Shown piece by piece: positions 14,802 through 22,890 of a stretch of DNA of 35,583 bases. Each line of letters starts with the position of its first letter. Position 1 is the stretch's first letter. The DNA is from Chloroflexota bacterium (lineage in GTDB: Bacteria; Chloroflexota; Dehalococcoidia; Lucifugimonadales; HRBIN23): positions 1 to 35,583 of the forward strand of contig JACQUK010000140.1 of NCBI GenBank assembly GCA_016210325.1, read 5' to 3'. The notes below the pieces were generated by a model. That model did no database searches. It worked only from the letters and a program-made list of their open reading frames with translations, and was not told the origin of the DNA. A program made the translations under genes and the position numbers.

Positions 14802-15533
14802 ATGGCCCTCCGTAACCTCGGGCAGCAAGCGCAGCCTATTCCCACTCCGTTGAAACTTTCCGCCAGCTCACAAGCTGTCAGCATGCCTTCAGGAAGGGCA
14901 TGGCCGGCGTTGGCCGCGCAGCCTGGACGTGTCCTGGGCCGCCTGGAGCTGGCGCTGACGTTCAGCGGTCTGGGGCTATCCGTGTTCATGGTAATGCATC
15001 TGGGGCTTCTGTTCAGCGTTCTGCTGGGAACATGGGCTATGGACGGCCTTGCAGGCTTCTTGGAGCGGTATTACCTGCTCCACATCGGTGGGTCCTTCCT
15101 TCTCCTCTTCCTGGTAGGCCATGTCTTCGTAGCTTCCAGGAAGGTCCCTACAGCCTTCGGCCGCCAGCGGGCACTGCTGCATCACATGCGCTCGATCAAC
15201 CATATGGACACCTGGACCTGGCTCTTCCAGGGCCTCAGCGGCGTAGCTCTCCTGGCCCTGGCAGCCATCCACCTCTGGGTTATTGCCACTGACCTGCCTA
15301 TTGAGGCCGCCAAGAGCGGTGCCCGCGTGTTCCAGACCTATCTCTGGTTCTACGTCCCGCTGGTGCTCCTGGTGGAGGGCCACATCTCCATTGGGCTCGC
15401 CAGGGCTGCGGCCAAGTGGGGCCTCCTGTCGCGCCCTGTGGCCCACCGCGCACTCCTGGCATGGACAGCGGTCGTTCTCGGCTTGGGATTTGCCATCCTG
15501 GTCACCCTGTACCGGCTAGGAGGCACACTGTGA
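14802..15533 (+). CDS. frdC: Fumarate reductase/succinate dehydrogenase cytochrome b subunit
   Basis: ATG 14802 has GGGGGGAGA directly upstream, whereas the ORF-track ATG at 14733 has no site. The product is 243 aa with five membrane helices. Histidines suited to bind two hemes b occur in MVMHLGLL, LVGHVFV, AAIHLWV and LVEGHISIGLARA. The last motif keeps a Glu two residues before the His, matching the layout of Wolinella FrdC where that Glu belongs to a proton pathway. The subunit anchors FrdAB and exchanges electrons with quinone in the cytoplasmic membrane. Its stop overlaps the frdA start (GTGA). The C-A-B order is that of epsilonproteobacterial fumarate reductases. The direction (fumarate reduction or succinate oxidation) cannot be told. 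Confidence 0.85.
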   Translation: MALRNLGQQAQPIPTPLKLSASSQAVSMPSGRAWPALAAQPGRVLGRLELALTFSGLGLSVFMVMHLGLLFSVLLGTWAMDGLAGFLERYYLLHIGGSFLLLFLVGHVFVASRKVPTAFGRQRALLHHMRSINHMDTWTWLFQGLSGVALLALAAIHLWVIATDLPIEAAKSGARVFQTYLWFYVPLVLLVEGHISIGLARAAAKWGLLSRPVAHRALLAWTAVVLGLGFAILVTLYRLGGTL

Positions 15534-17356
15534 CCATTACCACAGACGTCCTCGTGATCGGAGCGGGCCTGGCGGGAGAGCGCACCGCTATCCAGGTGGC
15601 ATCCCGCGGCTTGCAAGTCATCCTGCTGTCGCTGGTGCCTCCTCGCCGCTCCCACTCCACCGCTGCGCAAGGTGGGATGCAAGCTGCCCTCGGCAACATG
15701 GCCAGGAGCCAGGGAGATTCCCCGGACGTGCACTTTGAGGACACGGTGAAGGGCTCCGACTGGGGGTGCGACCAGGACGTGGCGCGTCGGTTTGTCACCC
15801 TGGCCCCGGTGGCCGTGAGGGAGGCAGCCTACTGGGGGGTCCCCTGGAGTCGGGTGGTCGCCGGCCGGCACAAGCTGCCCGACGGGGACGAGGTTGAGGA
15901 AGCACAACAGAAAGAGGGGCTTATCGCCGCCCGCAACTTCGGGGGCACGAAGAAGTGGCGCGCGTGCTATGCCTCGGACGGCACCGGCCATGCCCTGGTA
16001 TACGCGCTTGATAACGAGGTGCTCAAGCTGGGGATTCAAGTGCACGACAGAATGGAGGCAGTGGCCCTAGTCCACGATGGCCAGCGCTGCTACGGGGCTG
16101 TCGCCAGGGACCTCCGCACCGGAGAGGTGCGTCCCTACCTGGCCCGTGCCACGGTGATAGCCACCGGGGGACATGGGCGCATCTACGGGCATTCCACCAA
16201 CGGGCTCATCAACGAGGGCACGGGAATGGCTATCGCCCTGGACACGGGGGTAGTGCCCCTGGGCAACATGGAGGCAGTCCAGTTTCACCCCACCGGGGTG
16301 GTCCCTGGGGACATCCTCGTCAGCGAGGCGTGCCGCGGTGACGGGGGGTACCTGTTGGACAAGGACGAGCACCGCTTCATGCCTGACTACGAGCCGGCAA
16401 AGAAGGAACTGGCCTCCAGGGACGTGGTCAGCCGTCGCATGGTGCAGCACATACGCAAGGGCCTTGGAGTGGAAAGCCCCTATGGGCCTCACCTGTGGTT
16501 AGACATCCGCCACGTGGGGAAACAGCATATCGAGGCCAACCTGCGAGAGGTCGCCACCATCTGCCGGGATTTCCTGGGCATTGACCCGGTGCACCAGCTT
16601 ATCCCGGTAAGACCCACACAACACTACAGCATGGGGGGTGTGCGCACGAACAGCAGCGGCCGTGCCTATGGCCTGGCTGGCCTCTACGCAGCCGGAGAGG
16701 CGGCCTGCTGGGACCTGCACGGCTTCAACCGCCTGGGCGGCAACTCGGTGGCTGAAACCCTGGTGGCCGGCATGGTAGTGGGCAAGACCATTGCCGAAGA
16801 CCTGTGGTGGCTAGACATCCCCAGCTCTGAACGAGTAGCGGCAAGCCTGGCCCAGGAGGCGTGTCGGCAGGTGGAGGAGCGGGTCCACCGCTTGAACGCT
16901 GGGGGCACAGAGCACGTCTTTGACCTGCGCAACCGCATGTCCAACATCCTCATGGAGAAGGTCGGGATTTTCCGGAACGGGACCGAGTTGGCGGAGGCTG
17001 TGGAGAAGCTCACAGAAGTGTCCCATCGCGCAAGGCGGCTTGGTCTCCAGTCAGGCGGGGCAGGGGCCAGCCCTGAGTTGGCCCTGGCCTTGCGCCTGCC
17101 GGGGATGATTCGGCTAGCGCTGTGCATTGCCTACGGAGCATTGCAGCGCACTGAAAGCCGCGGCAGCCACCATCGAGAGGACCACCCATACCGAGATGAT
17201 GCCCATTGGCTGAAACGCACCCTCGCTACCTGGCCGCCCGGGGCCGACCTCCCTGCTCTGAGCTATGAGCCAGTATGCATCACCGAGCTTCCCCCCGGAG
17301 AGCGGGGCTACGGTGAGTCCCAAGTCCTGGCTGGAACGGAGAAGGTCCATGGATAA
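15530..17356 (+). CDS. frdA: Fumarate reductase/succinate dehydrogenase flavoprotein subunit
   Basis: The GTG at 15530 is chosen because AGGAGG lies 6 nt upstream and the codon overlaps the frdC stop by 4 nt; the ORF-track start at 15416 lies inside frdC. The 608-aa protein has GAGLAGER (11-18) for FAD. SHSTAAQGG (41-49) includes the His that usually carries covalent FAD. An active-site loop reads FHPTGVVPGDILVSEACRGDGG, followed by the long MPDYEPAKKELASRDVVSRR segment typical of Wolinella-type FrdA. It interconverts fumarate and succinate and passes electrons through FrdB to the diheme FrdC. The C-terminus overlaps frdB by 8 nt. No key residue appears missing. Confidence 0.93.
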   Translation: MTITTDVLVIGAGLAGERTAIQVASRGLQVILLSLVPPRRSHSTAAQGGMQAALGNMARSQGDSPDVHFEDTVKGSDWGCDQDVARRFVTLAPVAVREAAYWGVPWSRVVAGRHKLPDGDEVEEAQQKEGLIAARNFGGTKKWRACYASDGTGHALVYALDNEVLKLGIQVHDRMEAVALVHDGQRCYGAVARDLRTGEVRPYLARATVIATGGHGRIYGHSTNGLINEGTGMAIALDTGVVPLGNMEAVQFHPTGVVPGDILVSEACRGDGGYLLDKDEHRFMPDYEPAKKELASRDVVSRRMVQHIRKGLGVESPYGPHLWLDIRHVGKQHIEANLREVATICRDFLGIDPVHQLIPVRPTQHYSMGGVRTNSSGRAYGLAGLYAAGEAACWDLHGFNRLGGNSVAETLVAGMVVGKTIAEDLWWLDIPSSERVAASLAQEACRQVEERVHRLNAGGTEHVFDLRNRMSNILMEKVGIFRNGTELAEAVEKLTEVSHRARRLGLQSGGAGASPELALALRLPGMIRLALCIAYGALQRTESRGSHHREDHPYRDDAHWLKRTLATWPPGADLPALSYEPVCITELPPGERGYGESQVLAGTEKVHG

Positions 17357-18113
17357 GCGCACACTGACCTTCCGCATCTTCCGGCACAACCCATTCGATC
17401 CGGTCTCTGTCCCTCGTTTGCAAGAGTTCCGTGTAGAGGAGACCCCAAGGATGACTCTCTACACAGCGCTCACCAGGATACGGGAGGAGATGGACCCCTC
17501 CCTTCAGTTTGACTTCGTGTGCCGCTCGGCCGTCTGTGGCTCCTGTGCCATGCTGGTCAACGGGCGCCCCAGGCTGGCCTGCCGCACTCGCACGGAGCCA
17601 CTGCCGGACAAAGTCACCTTGCTGCCGCTACCCTTCTTCCGGCTGGTGGGCGACCTGTCGGTGGACACCGGCACCTGGTTCAGAGACATGGGGCGCCGGG
17701 TGGAGTCCTGGGTCCACCAGCACCGCGCCTTCGAGCCTGGGGCGGAAGAGGAGCGGATGTCCAATGAGCAGGCCCAAGCCATCTACGAGCTGGACCGCTG
17801 CATCGAGTGCGGTTGCTGCGTTGCCGCCTGTGGCATGGCCCAGATGAGTCCGGACTTTCTGGGATCGGCAGGGATGCTGCGTATCGCGCGGTTCCTCGTG
17901 GACCCCCGAGACCACCGCCCCGAGGAGGCGGTCTTTGAGGTGATCGGTACTGAGGAGGGGGTCTTTGGATGCATAGGTCTGCTGGCCTGTGACGACTTTT
18001 GCCCCAAAGACCTTCCATTGGCGTCCCGACTTGCGTACCTGCGTCGGCGGTTGGCCCTCGCTGCAATGCGGCCTTCGCCCAGCACAACAACGGGGCCGGT
18101 GCCCGTTAGGTAA
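17349..18113 (+). CDS. frdB: Fumarate reductase/succinate dehydrogenase iron-sulfur subunit
   Basis: ATG 17349 is supported by GGAGAAGG upstream and overlaps the frdA stop; the product is 254 aa. A plant-type [2Fe-2S] site is visible as C58-x4-C63-x2-C66-x11-C78 (CRSAVCGSCAM...ACRTR). The C-terminal half has CIECGCCVAACG and CIGLLACDDFCPKDL for the [4Fe-4S] and [3Fe-4S] clusters. It relays electrons between the FrdA flavin and the FrdC hemes on the cytoplasmic face. It is the last gene of the operon; a weak GGGTC/GACCC hairpin follows at about 18119-18135. Confidence 0.93.
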   Translation: MDKRTLTFRIFRHNPFDPVSVPRLQEFRVEETPRMTLYTALTRIREEMDPSLQFDFVCRSAVCGSCAMLVNGRPRLACRTRTEPLPDKVTLLPLPFFRLVGDLSVDTGTWFRDMGRRVESWVHQHRAFEPGAEEERMSNEQAQAIYELDRCIECGCCVAACGMAQMSPDFLGSAGMLRIARFLVDPRDHRPEEAVFEVIGTEEGVFGCIGLLACDDFCPKDLPLASRLAYLRRRLALAAMRPSPSTTTGPVPVR

Positions 18114-18236
18114 AAGAGGGGTCTCGAGCGGACCCACTTGGGGAAGCACTTGAGTCATTTCGTTTAGCTACGGGTCTTGCTGGGCATTGGCACCTAGAGG
18201 GCCTGCCCCTGAAGAACCTTGTATACCCTGGCAACA

Positions 18237-18274
18237 AGCTGTGCGAGTCCCGACGAGTCGGGACTCGCACAGCT
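18237..18274. repeat. Perfect 38-bp palindrome
   Basis: Two 17-nt arms, AGCTGTGCGAGTCCCGA (18237-18253) and its exact complement (18258-18274), flank a CGAG loop. The TCCCGA/TCGGGA core is shared with palindromes at 8.84, 13.98 and 28.58 kb. It lies 120 nt after frdB and may serve as its terminator, although no T-run follows. Confidence 0.7.
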
Positions 18275-18469
18275 TCTCCAGCCACACTGCCAAGCACCTA
18301 CTCCCCTGGTTCCCGTGCTTCCACCCGGTTGGTACGCCACTGTCACCACACTTGCCTCTTTCCTACAGAACTGCACCCACTCTCTGCGTACTTCACCTCT
18401 AGTCAAGAGTGGCCCTCGCCATATCTCCTTCAGGGCGATGAGAGGCATCGCCTCCGGCGGGCGCAGGAG

Positions 18470-18475
18470 TATAAT
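18470..18475 (+). promoter_or_regulatory. -10 box (TATAAT) directly before the kinase start
   Basis: A consensus TATAAT ends 7 nt before ATG 18483, so transcription would begin at or next to the start codon, giving a leaderless mRNA. No clear -35 is seen at 16-18 bp. No Shine-Dalgarno fits between the box and the ATG. Confidence 0.45.
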
Positions 18476-18482
18476 CACGTCC

Positions 18483-20843
18483 ATGCCTGCACACATGCCC
18501 CCTCTTGGACCTTCAGAAAGCGCTCGCTTCGAGACAGCGAGTTGGATTGTGCTATGCACGGCTGCGTTCTTCCTTACGCTTTTCGCAGCTTTCGTATGGC
18601 TCCATTGGACCACCCCATCCGACGGGGCGCGCCTCCAACCAGGGGCAAAGGCGTGGAGGCCCGAGGGCGTGGTAGTAGCACCCCTCAGGGAGCAACCCGA
18701 TGGCCTCCAGCCCGGTGACCTGGTCATAGCAGTGGATGGCCGGAGCCTGGAGTCATGGGCACGGGCCATTTTCGCACTGGGAGAGCCGCGCCTCCAATGG
18801 AAAGCGGGCCAGACCGTCACCTATACCGTGGTCCGCGACGGGCGGACCGTGGATGTGCGCATCCGGCTGGGCAGGTACCCGCTGAGTGCTGTCTTGGCCC
18901 GGGAATGGGGTGCCGTTCTCTTCGCGGGTGTATTCTTGTTGGTGGCGTTGTTTGTCTTTTTCCGACGCCCCGCTGAACCCGCTGCCCGGGTACTTCTGCT
19001 GGGCGCTTCGGGGATCATGGGCGCCACCACATGGTCTTTCGGCCTCCAGGTATCCGATATTGTTGGCGCCACTGGGCTGTGGCTGTACCGAGCCACGACC
19101 ATCGTGAGCTACTTGCTCCTATGGATTGCCCTGGTGCATTTCTGGCTGGTCTTCCCCAGGCCTCAGGCAAACCTCCTGAAATGGCGGTGGCTTCTCCCTT
19201 CACTCTATACGACACCTTATGCGTTTGTTGCCGCCTACGCCGCGGTGGCGTGGGCGGGCTCGGCAGGCATGCTGGACTGGCTCGGCCGGACCTCCCGGAC
19301 CGTCGAGCCGCTGGAGGTCTCGTTTGCCACACTCGGACTGGTGGCGGCCGCGTGGCAGCTTAGAGGCCCGCTGGACCCGGTGAGCCGGAGACGGGCGCGG
19401 TGGGTCTTGGGCGCCATGGTCATGATCAGCAGTGTCAGCGTGACTTTCGTGTTCGGGCCACAGTTGTTGCTGGGGGAACCTCTCCTCAGCATGAACGGCC
19501 TGGCGGTCCTGGCGCTTCTGTTCCCAATCTCTCTAGCATTTGGAATCCTGCGCTACCACCTCTTTGACATAGACATCATCATCAACAGGGCCCTGGTGTA
19601 CGCCACCCTCACCGCCTTCATCGTCGGCCTGTACGTCCTGATTATCGGCTCGCTGGGCACCCTGTTCCAGACCCACGGACATCTCGGCATCTCGCTTCTG
19701 GCCGCGGGCATTGTGGCGGTGCTGTTCCAGCCTATTCGCCAGCGCCTTCAGCACACCATCAACCGGTGGATGTACGGCCAGCGGGACGACCCCTACAAGG
19801 TGCTGACGCGCCTTGGACACCGCCTGGAGGGTGCCCTGCCAGTGGAATCAATCTTGCCTGCGGTGGTGGATACCGTGGCCCAAGCCCTCAAGATACCCTA
19901 TGTCGCTATTGCCCTGGGCCAAGGCCAGAAGCAGGAGGTGGTCGCAGCCCACGGCCGGCCCACCCCAGATACCTTGAGGCTTCCTCTCGTCTATCAGGGG
20001 GAAGAGCTGGGCCAGATGTTGCTGGCGCCCAGATCCCCGGGGGAGGCCTTCAACCGCGCCGACTGGCGGCTGCTCAGCGACCTGGCCCGCCAGACAGGGG
20101 TGGTCGCCCACACCGTGCGGCTGACCGAGGACCTCCGGCGGGCGCGGGAGCGGCTCGTCGTCTCCCGGGAGGAGGAGCGCCGCCGTCTACGACGTGACCT
20201 GCACGACGGGCTCGGTCCCGTTCTGGGTGGCATCACCCTGAAGCTCGATGCAGCCCGCAATCTGCTGGACCGCGACCCTGCGGCCGCGGATGCTGTGCTG
20301 GCTGATGTGAAGGGCCAAACGCAGAGGGCCCTGGCCGACATCCGTCGTCTAGCATATGCACTGCGCCCTCCGGCCCTGGACCAGCTAGGACTCGCGATGG
20401 CCCTGCGTGAATACGCCGGGGGGCTTCAGCCCGCAACGCCTGGCGGCGAGCCCTCCGAGTCCAAAGGTGTACAGGTCAGGATTGACCTTCCAGTGGACTT
20501 GCCACCTCTGCCCGCGGCCGTGGAGGTGGGAGTTTACCGCATTGCCGTAGAGGCCCTGACCAACGTGGAGCGCCACTCGCGTGCCCGTAGCTGCGTGGTC
20601 CAGCTATCTCTCGCTGACGAGAACATCCTGGAGTTAGATGTGGCCGATGACGGTGTGGGTCTCCCGCCTGGCCACACTACGGGAGTTGGTATTGCCGCCA
20701 TGAAGGAGCGGGCAGAGGAGCTGGGTGGGAGCTGCGTTGTCGAGTCAGTGCCCGGTGAAGGAACGCGGGTACGAGTATGCATCCCTGTGGGGGTGCATCA
20801 GGGGCTAATTCCGCACCCAGAGCAAGAGGCAGCCAGGAGTTGA
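18483..20843 (+). CDS. PDZ / multi-TM / GAF sensor histidine kinase (ComP-like layout)
   Basis: ATG 18483 (786 aa) is preferred to 18219 because a TATAAT sits just upstream and the extra 88 residues run through a palindrome. One membrane helix (about 18-40) leads into an extracytoplasmic PDZ-like domain (GVVVAP, GLQPGDLVIAVDG, TYTVVRDGRTVDVRIRL). About eight membrane helices follow (140-370), including FDIDIIINRALVY, then a GAF-like region. The HisKA_3 helix carries the phospho-acceptor His574 (RRDLHDGLGP), and the ATPase has EALTNVERHSRA and DDGVGLPPG. The PDZ-plus-many-helices layout resembles Bacillus ComP, which senses an extracellular peptide; no ComX-like gene is visible here. Its stop overlaps the downstream regulator gene, its probable partner. 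Confidence 0.88.
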   Translation: MPAHMPPLGPSESARFETASWIVLCTAAFFLTLFAAFVWLHWTTPSDGARLQPGAKAWRPEGVVVAPLREQPDGLQPGDLVIAVDGRSLESWARAIFALGEPRLQWKAGQTVTYTVVRDGRTVDVRIRLGRYPLSAVLAREWGAVLFAGVFLLVALFVFFRRPAEPAARVLLLGASGIMGATTWSFGLQVSDIVGATGLWLYRATTIVSYLLLWIALVHFWLVFPRPQANLLKWRWLLPSLYTTPYAFVAAYAAVAWAGSAGMLDWLGRTSRTVEPLEVSFATLGLVAAAWQLRGPLDPVSRRRARWVLGAMVMISSVSVTFVFGPQLLLGEPLLSMNGLAVLALLFPISLAFGILRYHLFDIDIIINRALVYATLTAFIVGLYVLIIGSLGTLFQTHGHLGISLLAAGIVAVLFQPIRQRLQHTINRWMYGQRDDPYKVLTRLGHRLEGALPVESILPAVVDTVAQALKIPYVAIALGQGQKQEVVAAHGRPTPDTLRLPLVYQGEELGQMLLAPRSPGEAFNRADWRLLSDLARQTGVVAHTVRLTEDLRRARERLVVSREEERRRLRRDLHDGLGPVLGGITLKLDAARNLLDRDPAAADAVLADVKGQTQRALADIRRLAYALRPPALDQLGLAMALREYAGGLQPATPGGEPSESKGVQVRIDLPVDLPPLPAAVEVGVYRIAVEALTNVERHSRARSCVVQLSLADENILELDVADDGVGLPPGHTTGVGIAAMKERAEELGGSCVVESVPGEGTRVRVCIPVGVHQGLIPHPEQEAARS

Positions 20844-21508
20844 CGCAGTCCACAGGTCCCATTCGTGTCCTCATAGTAGATGACCACCCCGTCTACCGGG
20901 ACGGGCTGCGTACGCTCCTGACTTCCCTGCCTGATACTGAAGCTGTCGGGGAGGCCAGCACTGGAGAGGAGGCCATTGCCCTGGCTGCCAACACCTCGCC
21001 CGACGTGGTCCTCATGGATATCAAGATGCCCGGTATCAACGGCATTGAGGCCACGCGCTGCATCCTGAACGCGCAGCCTGCTGTCGCCGTTCTCATGCTG
21101 ACTATGTTTGAAGACGATAGCTCGGTTTTCGCTGCGATGCGGGCAGGGGCACGAGGGTACCTCCTCAAGGGGGCAGACCAGGCCGAGATCATCCGGGCCA
21201 TCAAGGCTGTAGCCAGTGGCGAGGCCATCTTCGGGCCGGCTATCGCCACCCGCCTCATGCACTACTTCAGCTCCCGCCAACACCCGCCGACCCCAAACGC
21301 GCTTTCGGACCTCACCGAGCGGGAACAAGAGGTGCTGGGCCTCATCGCCAGGGGCCTCAGCAACGCCGACATCTCCGGACGCCTCTTTTTGAGCCCGAAA
21401 ACGGTACGGAACCACGTGTCCAACATCCTGAGCAAGCTCCAGGTGGCCGACCGCGTGCAGGCTGCCCTCCGGGCCCGTGATGCCGGCCTGGGCAATCCTG
21501 GAGCATAG
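20840..21508 (+). CDS. NarL/LuxR-family response regulator
   Basis: The receiver begins at about IRVLIVDDHP. A TTG at 20840 overlapping the kinase stop (TTGA) with AAGAGG upstream gives 222 aa and is my choice; ATG 20777 (243 aa) would overlap the kinase gene by 67 nt. Phosphorylatable Asp60 lies in DVVLMDIKMPG and the conserved Lys in GYLLKG. The C-terminal GerE helix-turn-helix (LTEREQEVLGLIARGLSNADIS, KTVRNHVSNILSKL) binds DNA. It pairs with the ComP-like kinase immediately upstream. Targets are unknown; the diheme cytochrome gene starts 244 nt downstream and is a candidate. Confidence 0.9.
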   Translation: MTQSTGPIRVLIVDDHPVYRDGLRTLLTSLPDTEAVGEASTGEEAIALAANTSPDVVLMDIKMPGINGIEATRCILNAQPAVAVLMLTMFEDDSSVFAAMRAGARGYLLKGADQAEIIRAIKAVASGEAIFGPAIATRLMHYFSSRQHPPTPNALSDLTEREQEVLGLIARGLSNADISGRLFLSPKTVRNHVSNILSKLQVADRVQAALRARDAGLGNPGA

Positions 21509-21752
21509 GCCCCTGCCACAAGACCGGCCAGGTCTTCGTCCTCTCTCGCCCGTGCTTGCTCCCCAGATAGCTCGTCCCTCCTGACCTCGTGATGCCTGTC
21601 CCGCCTAGAACAGGACACCAGACCCATGACACCGGGACAGTGCCGCAACTACTGTGCAGGCACTCTCAGCACCAGCGCGCCCTGGTCCACATGGGTGAGA
21701 GCTGCGAGCTTGTCCCGGTCTACCAGCGCACAGGAATGCAGGAGGACCTCGA

Positions 21753-22670
21753 ATGCGCAAGCTGATGAAAGCGCTCAAGTGGCTCGGCATCGGGCTGGGC
21801 GGCCTACTGGGGGTGATCGTAATCGTCCTGGTGGTCCTGCTCCTTCTGGGACGCTCCCGTGTGAACAGGAGCTACGACATCCGAGTAGAGACGGTCGCCA
21901 TCCCCTCCGATGCCGCCTCCATCCAGCGCGGCCAGCACCTGGCGGAGGCTGTCGCTGGATGCCAGGGTTGCCACGGAACCAACCTGGGCGGCGACAAGAT
22001 TTTTGAAGAGCCGCCGATAGGCAGGGTATACGCTCCCAACATTACGCCAGGTCATGGCGGCATTGCTGGGACCTATACCGACAAGGACTGGGTGCGGGCC
22101 ATCCGCCACGGTGTCAGCCCCAAGGGCAAAGGGCTGCTGGTCATGCCAGCGGAGGACTTCCACAACCTGAGCGGAGAGGACCTGGGTGCCGTCGTCGCCT
22201 ATCTGAAGACCGTCCCACCGGTAGACGGCGAAACTCCGAAACCCGACCTGAAGCCGCTGGGCCGCGTGCTGGTGGCTATTGGCGCTTTTGGTGAGCCTGT
22301 GCCTGCCCAGCTTGTGGACCACACCGCACCCTTGCGCAGCTCTCCAATCATGGGCGTGAGCGCAGAGTACGGCGGATACTTGGCCTCCATCGCTGGCTGC
22401 AAAGCCTGCCACGGCAAGGACCTCTCCGGTGGCAAAAGCTCCGAGCCAGGGGCGCCGCCGGGGCCCAACCTGACGCCCGGGGGCCGCCTGAGCACATGGT
22501 CGGACCAGGACTTCATCCGTACGCTCCGCACTGGCGTGGCACCGGACGGCACCGCAATGGATGCCAAGTTCATGCCGTGGGTGAGCTTCGCGAAGATGAC
22601 CGATGAGGAGTTGGGAGCTATCTGGCGCTATCTCCGGTCGTTACCAGCAGTAGAGGGGCAGGGCCGCTAG
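21753..22670 (+). CDS. Membrane-anchored diheme cytochrome c
   Basis: ATG 21753 is preceded by GGAGGA at a suitable distance; the product is 305 aa. A single N-terminal membrane helix (about 10-33, uncleaved-anchor type) leads to two class-I cytochrome c domains on the outer face of the membrane. Heme sites are CQGCH (70-74) and CKACH (216-220). Likely distal Met ligands are Met131 (LLVMPAEDF) and Met274 (KFMPWVSF). APNITPG and GPNLTPG mark the repeated domain structure seen in cytochrome subunits of alcohol/aldehyde dehydrogenases and related electron shuttles. It probably carries electrons between a dehydrogenase or quinol system and an oxidase. The 12-TM oxidase-like protein encoded 220 nt downstream is the obvious candidate partner. 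Confidence 0.9.
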   Translation: MRKLMKALKWLGIGLGGLLGVIVIVLVVLLLLGRSRVNRSYDIRVETVAIPSDAASIQRGQHLAEAVAGCQGCHGTNLGGDKIFEEPPIGRVYAPNITPGHGGIAGTYTDKDWVRAIRHGVSPKGKGLLVMPAEDFHNLSGEDLGAVVAYLKTVPPVDGETPKPDLKPLGRVLVAIGAFGEPVPAQLVDHTAPLRSSPIMGVSAEYGGYLASIAGCKACHGKDLSGGKSSEPGAPPGPNLTPGGRLSTWSDQDFIRTLRTGVAPDGTAMDAKFMPWVSFAKMTDEELGAIWRYLRSLPAVEGQGR

Positions 22671-22823
22671 TGTCCCGTCTCCAAAGTTCGCTGCAAAAGT
22701 CCGAGGGGCCGAGTTGTCATGCTTCATCCTTCTTGGGAAGGATGAAGCATCTGGTTTGGCGGGGCCACCTCCCCAGATTCTTCGCCCCGACCAGTCGGGG
22801 CTCAGAATGACAGTTTCGGGACA
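22671..22823. mobile_element. MITE-like nested palindromic element, about 153 bp
   Basis: The element begins directly after the cytochrome stop codon. Short terminal repeats TGTCCCG (22671-22677) and CGGGACA (22817-22823) enclose a 14-bp-stem hairpin ATGCTTCATCCTTC-TTGG (22719-22750) and CCCCGA-CCAG-TCGGGG (22785-22800). An inner TGTCAT/ATGACA pair also brackets these hairpins. AGATTCTTCG...CTCAGAATGACA looks like a common interspersed repeat of environmental bacterial genomes. No coding capacity is seen and no target duplication is clear. Confidence 0.5.
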
Positions 22824-22890
22824 GCTTCTGGTCTAGCGAGGCTGGAGCACCCTCCGGAAACAAGCAAAGGCTCGAGGAGAAGAGTAAAGG

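Larger units (their letters stand above)
18114..18482. other. Intergenic region before the ComP-like kinase
   Basis: This stretch of about 370 bp holds the 38-bp palindrome described separately and a TATAAT just before the kinase start. The ORF track extends the kinase frame through this region to 18219, but that reading passes through the palindrome and has no ribosome binding site. No separate gene is seen. Confidence 0.5.
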
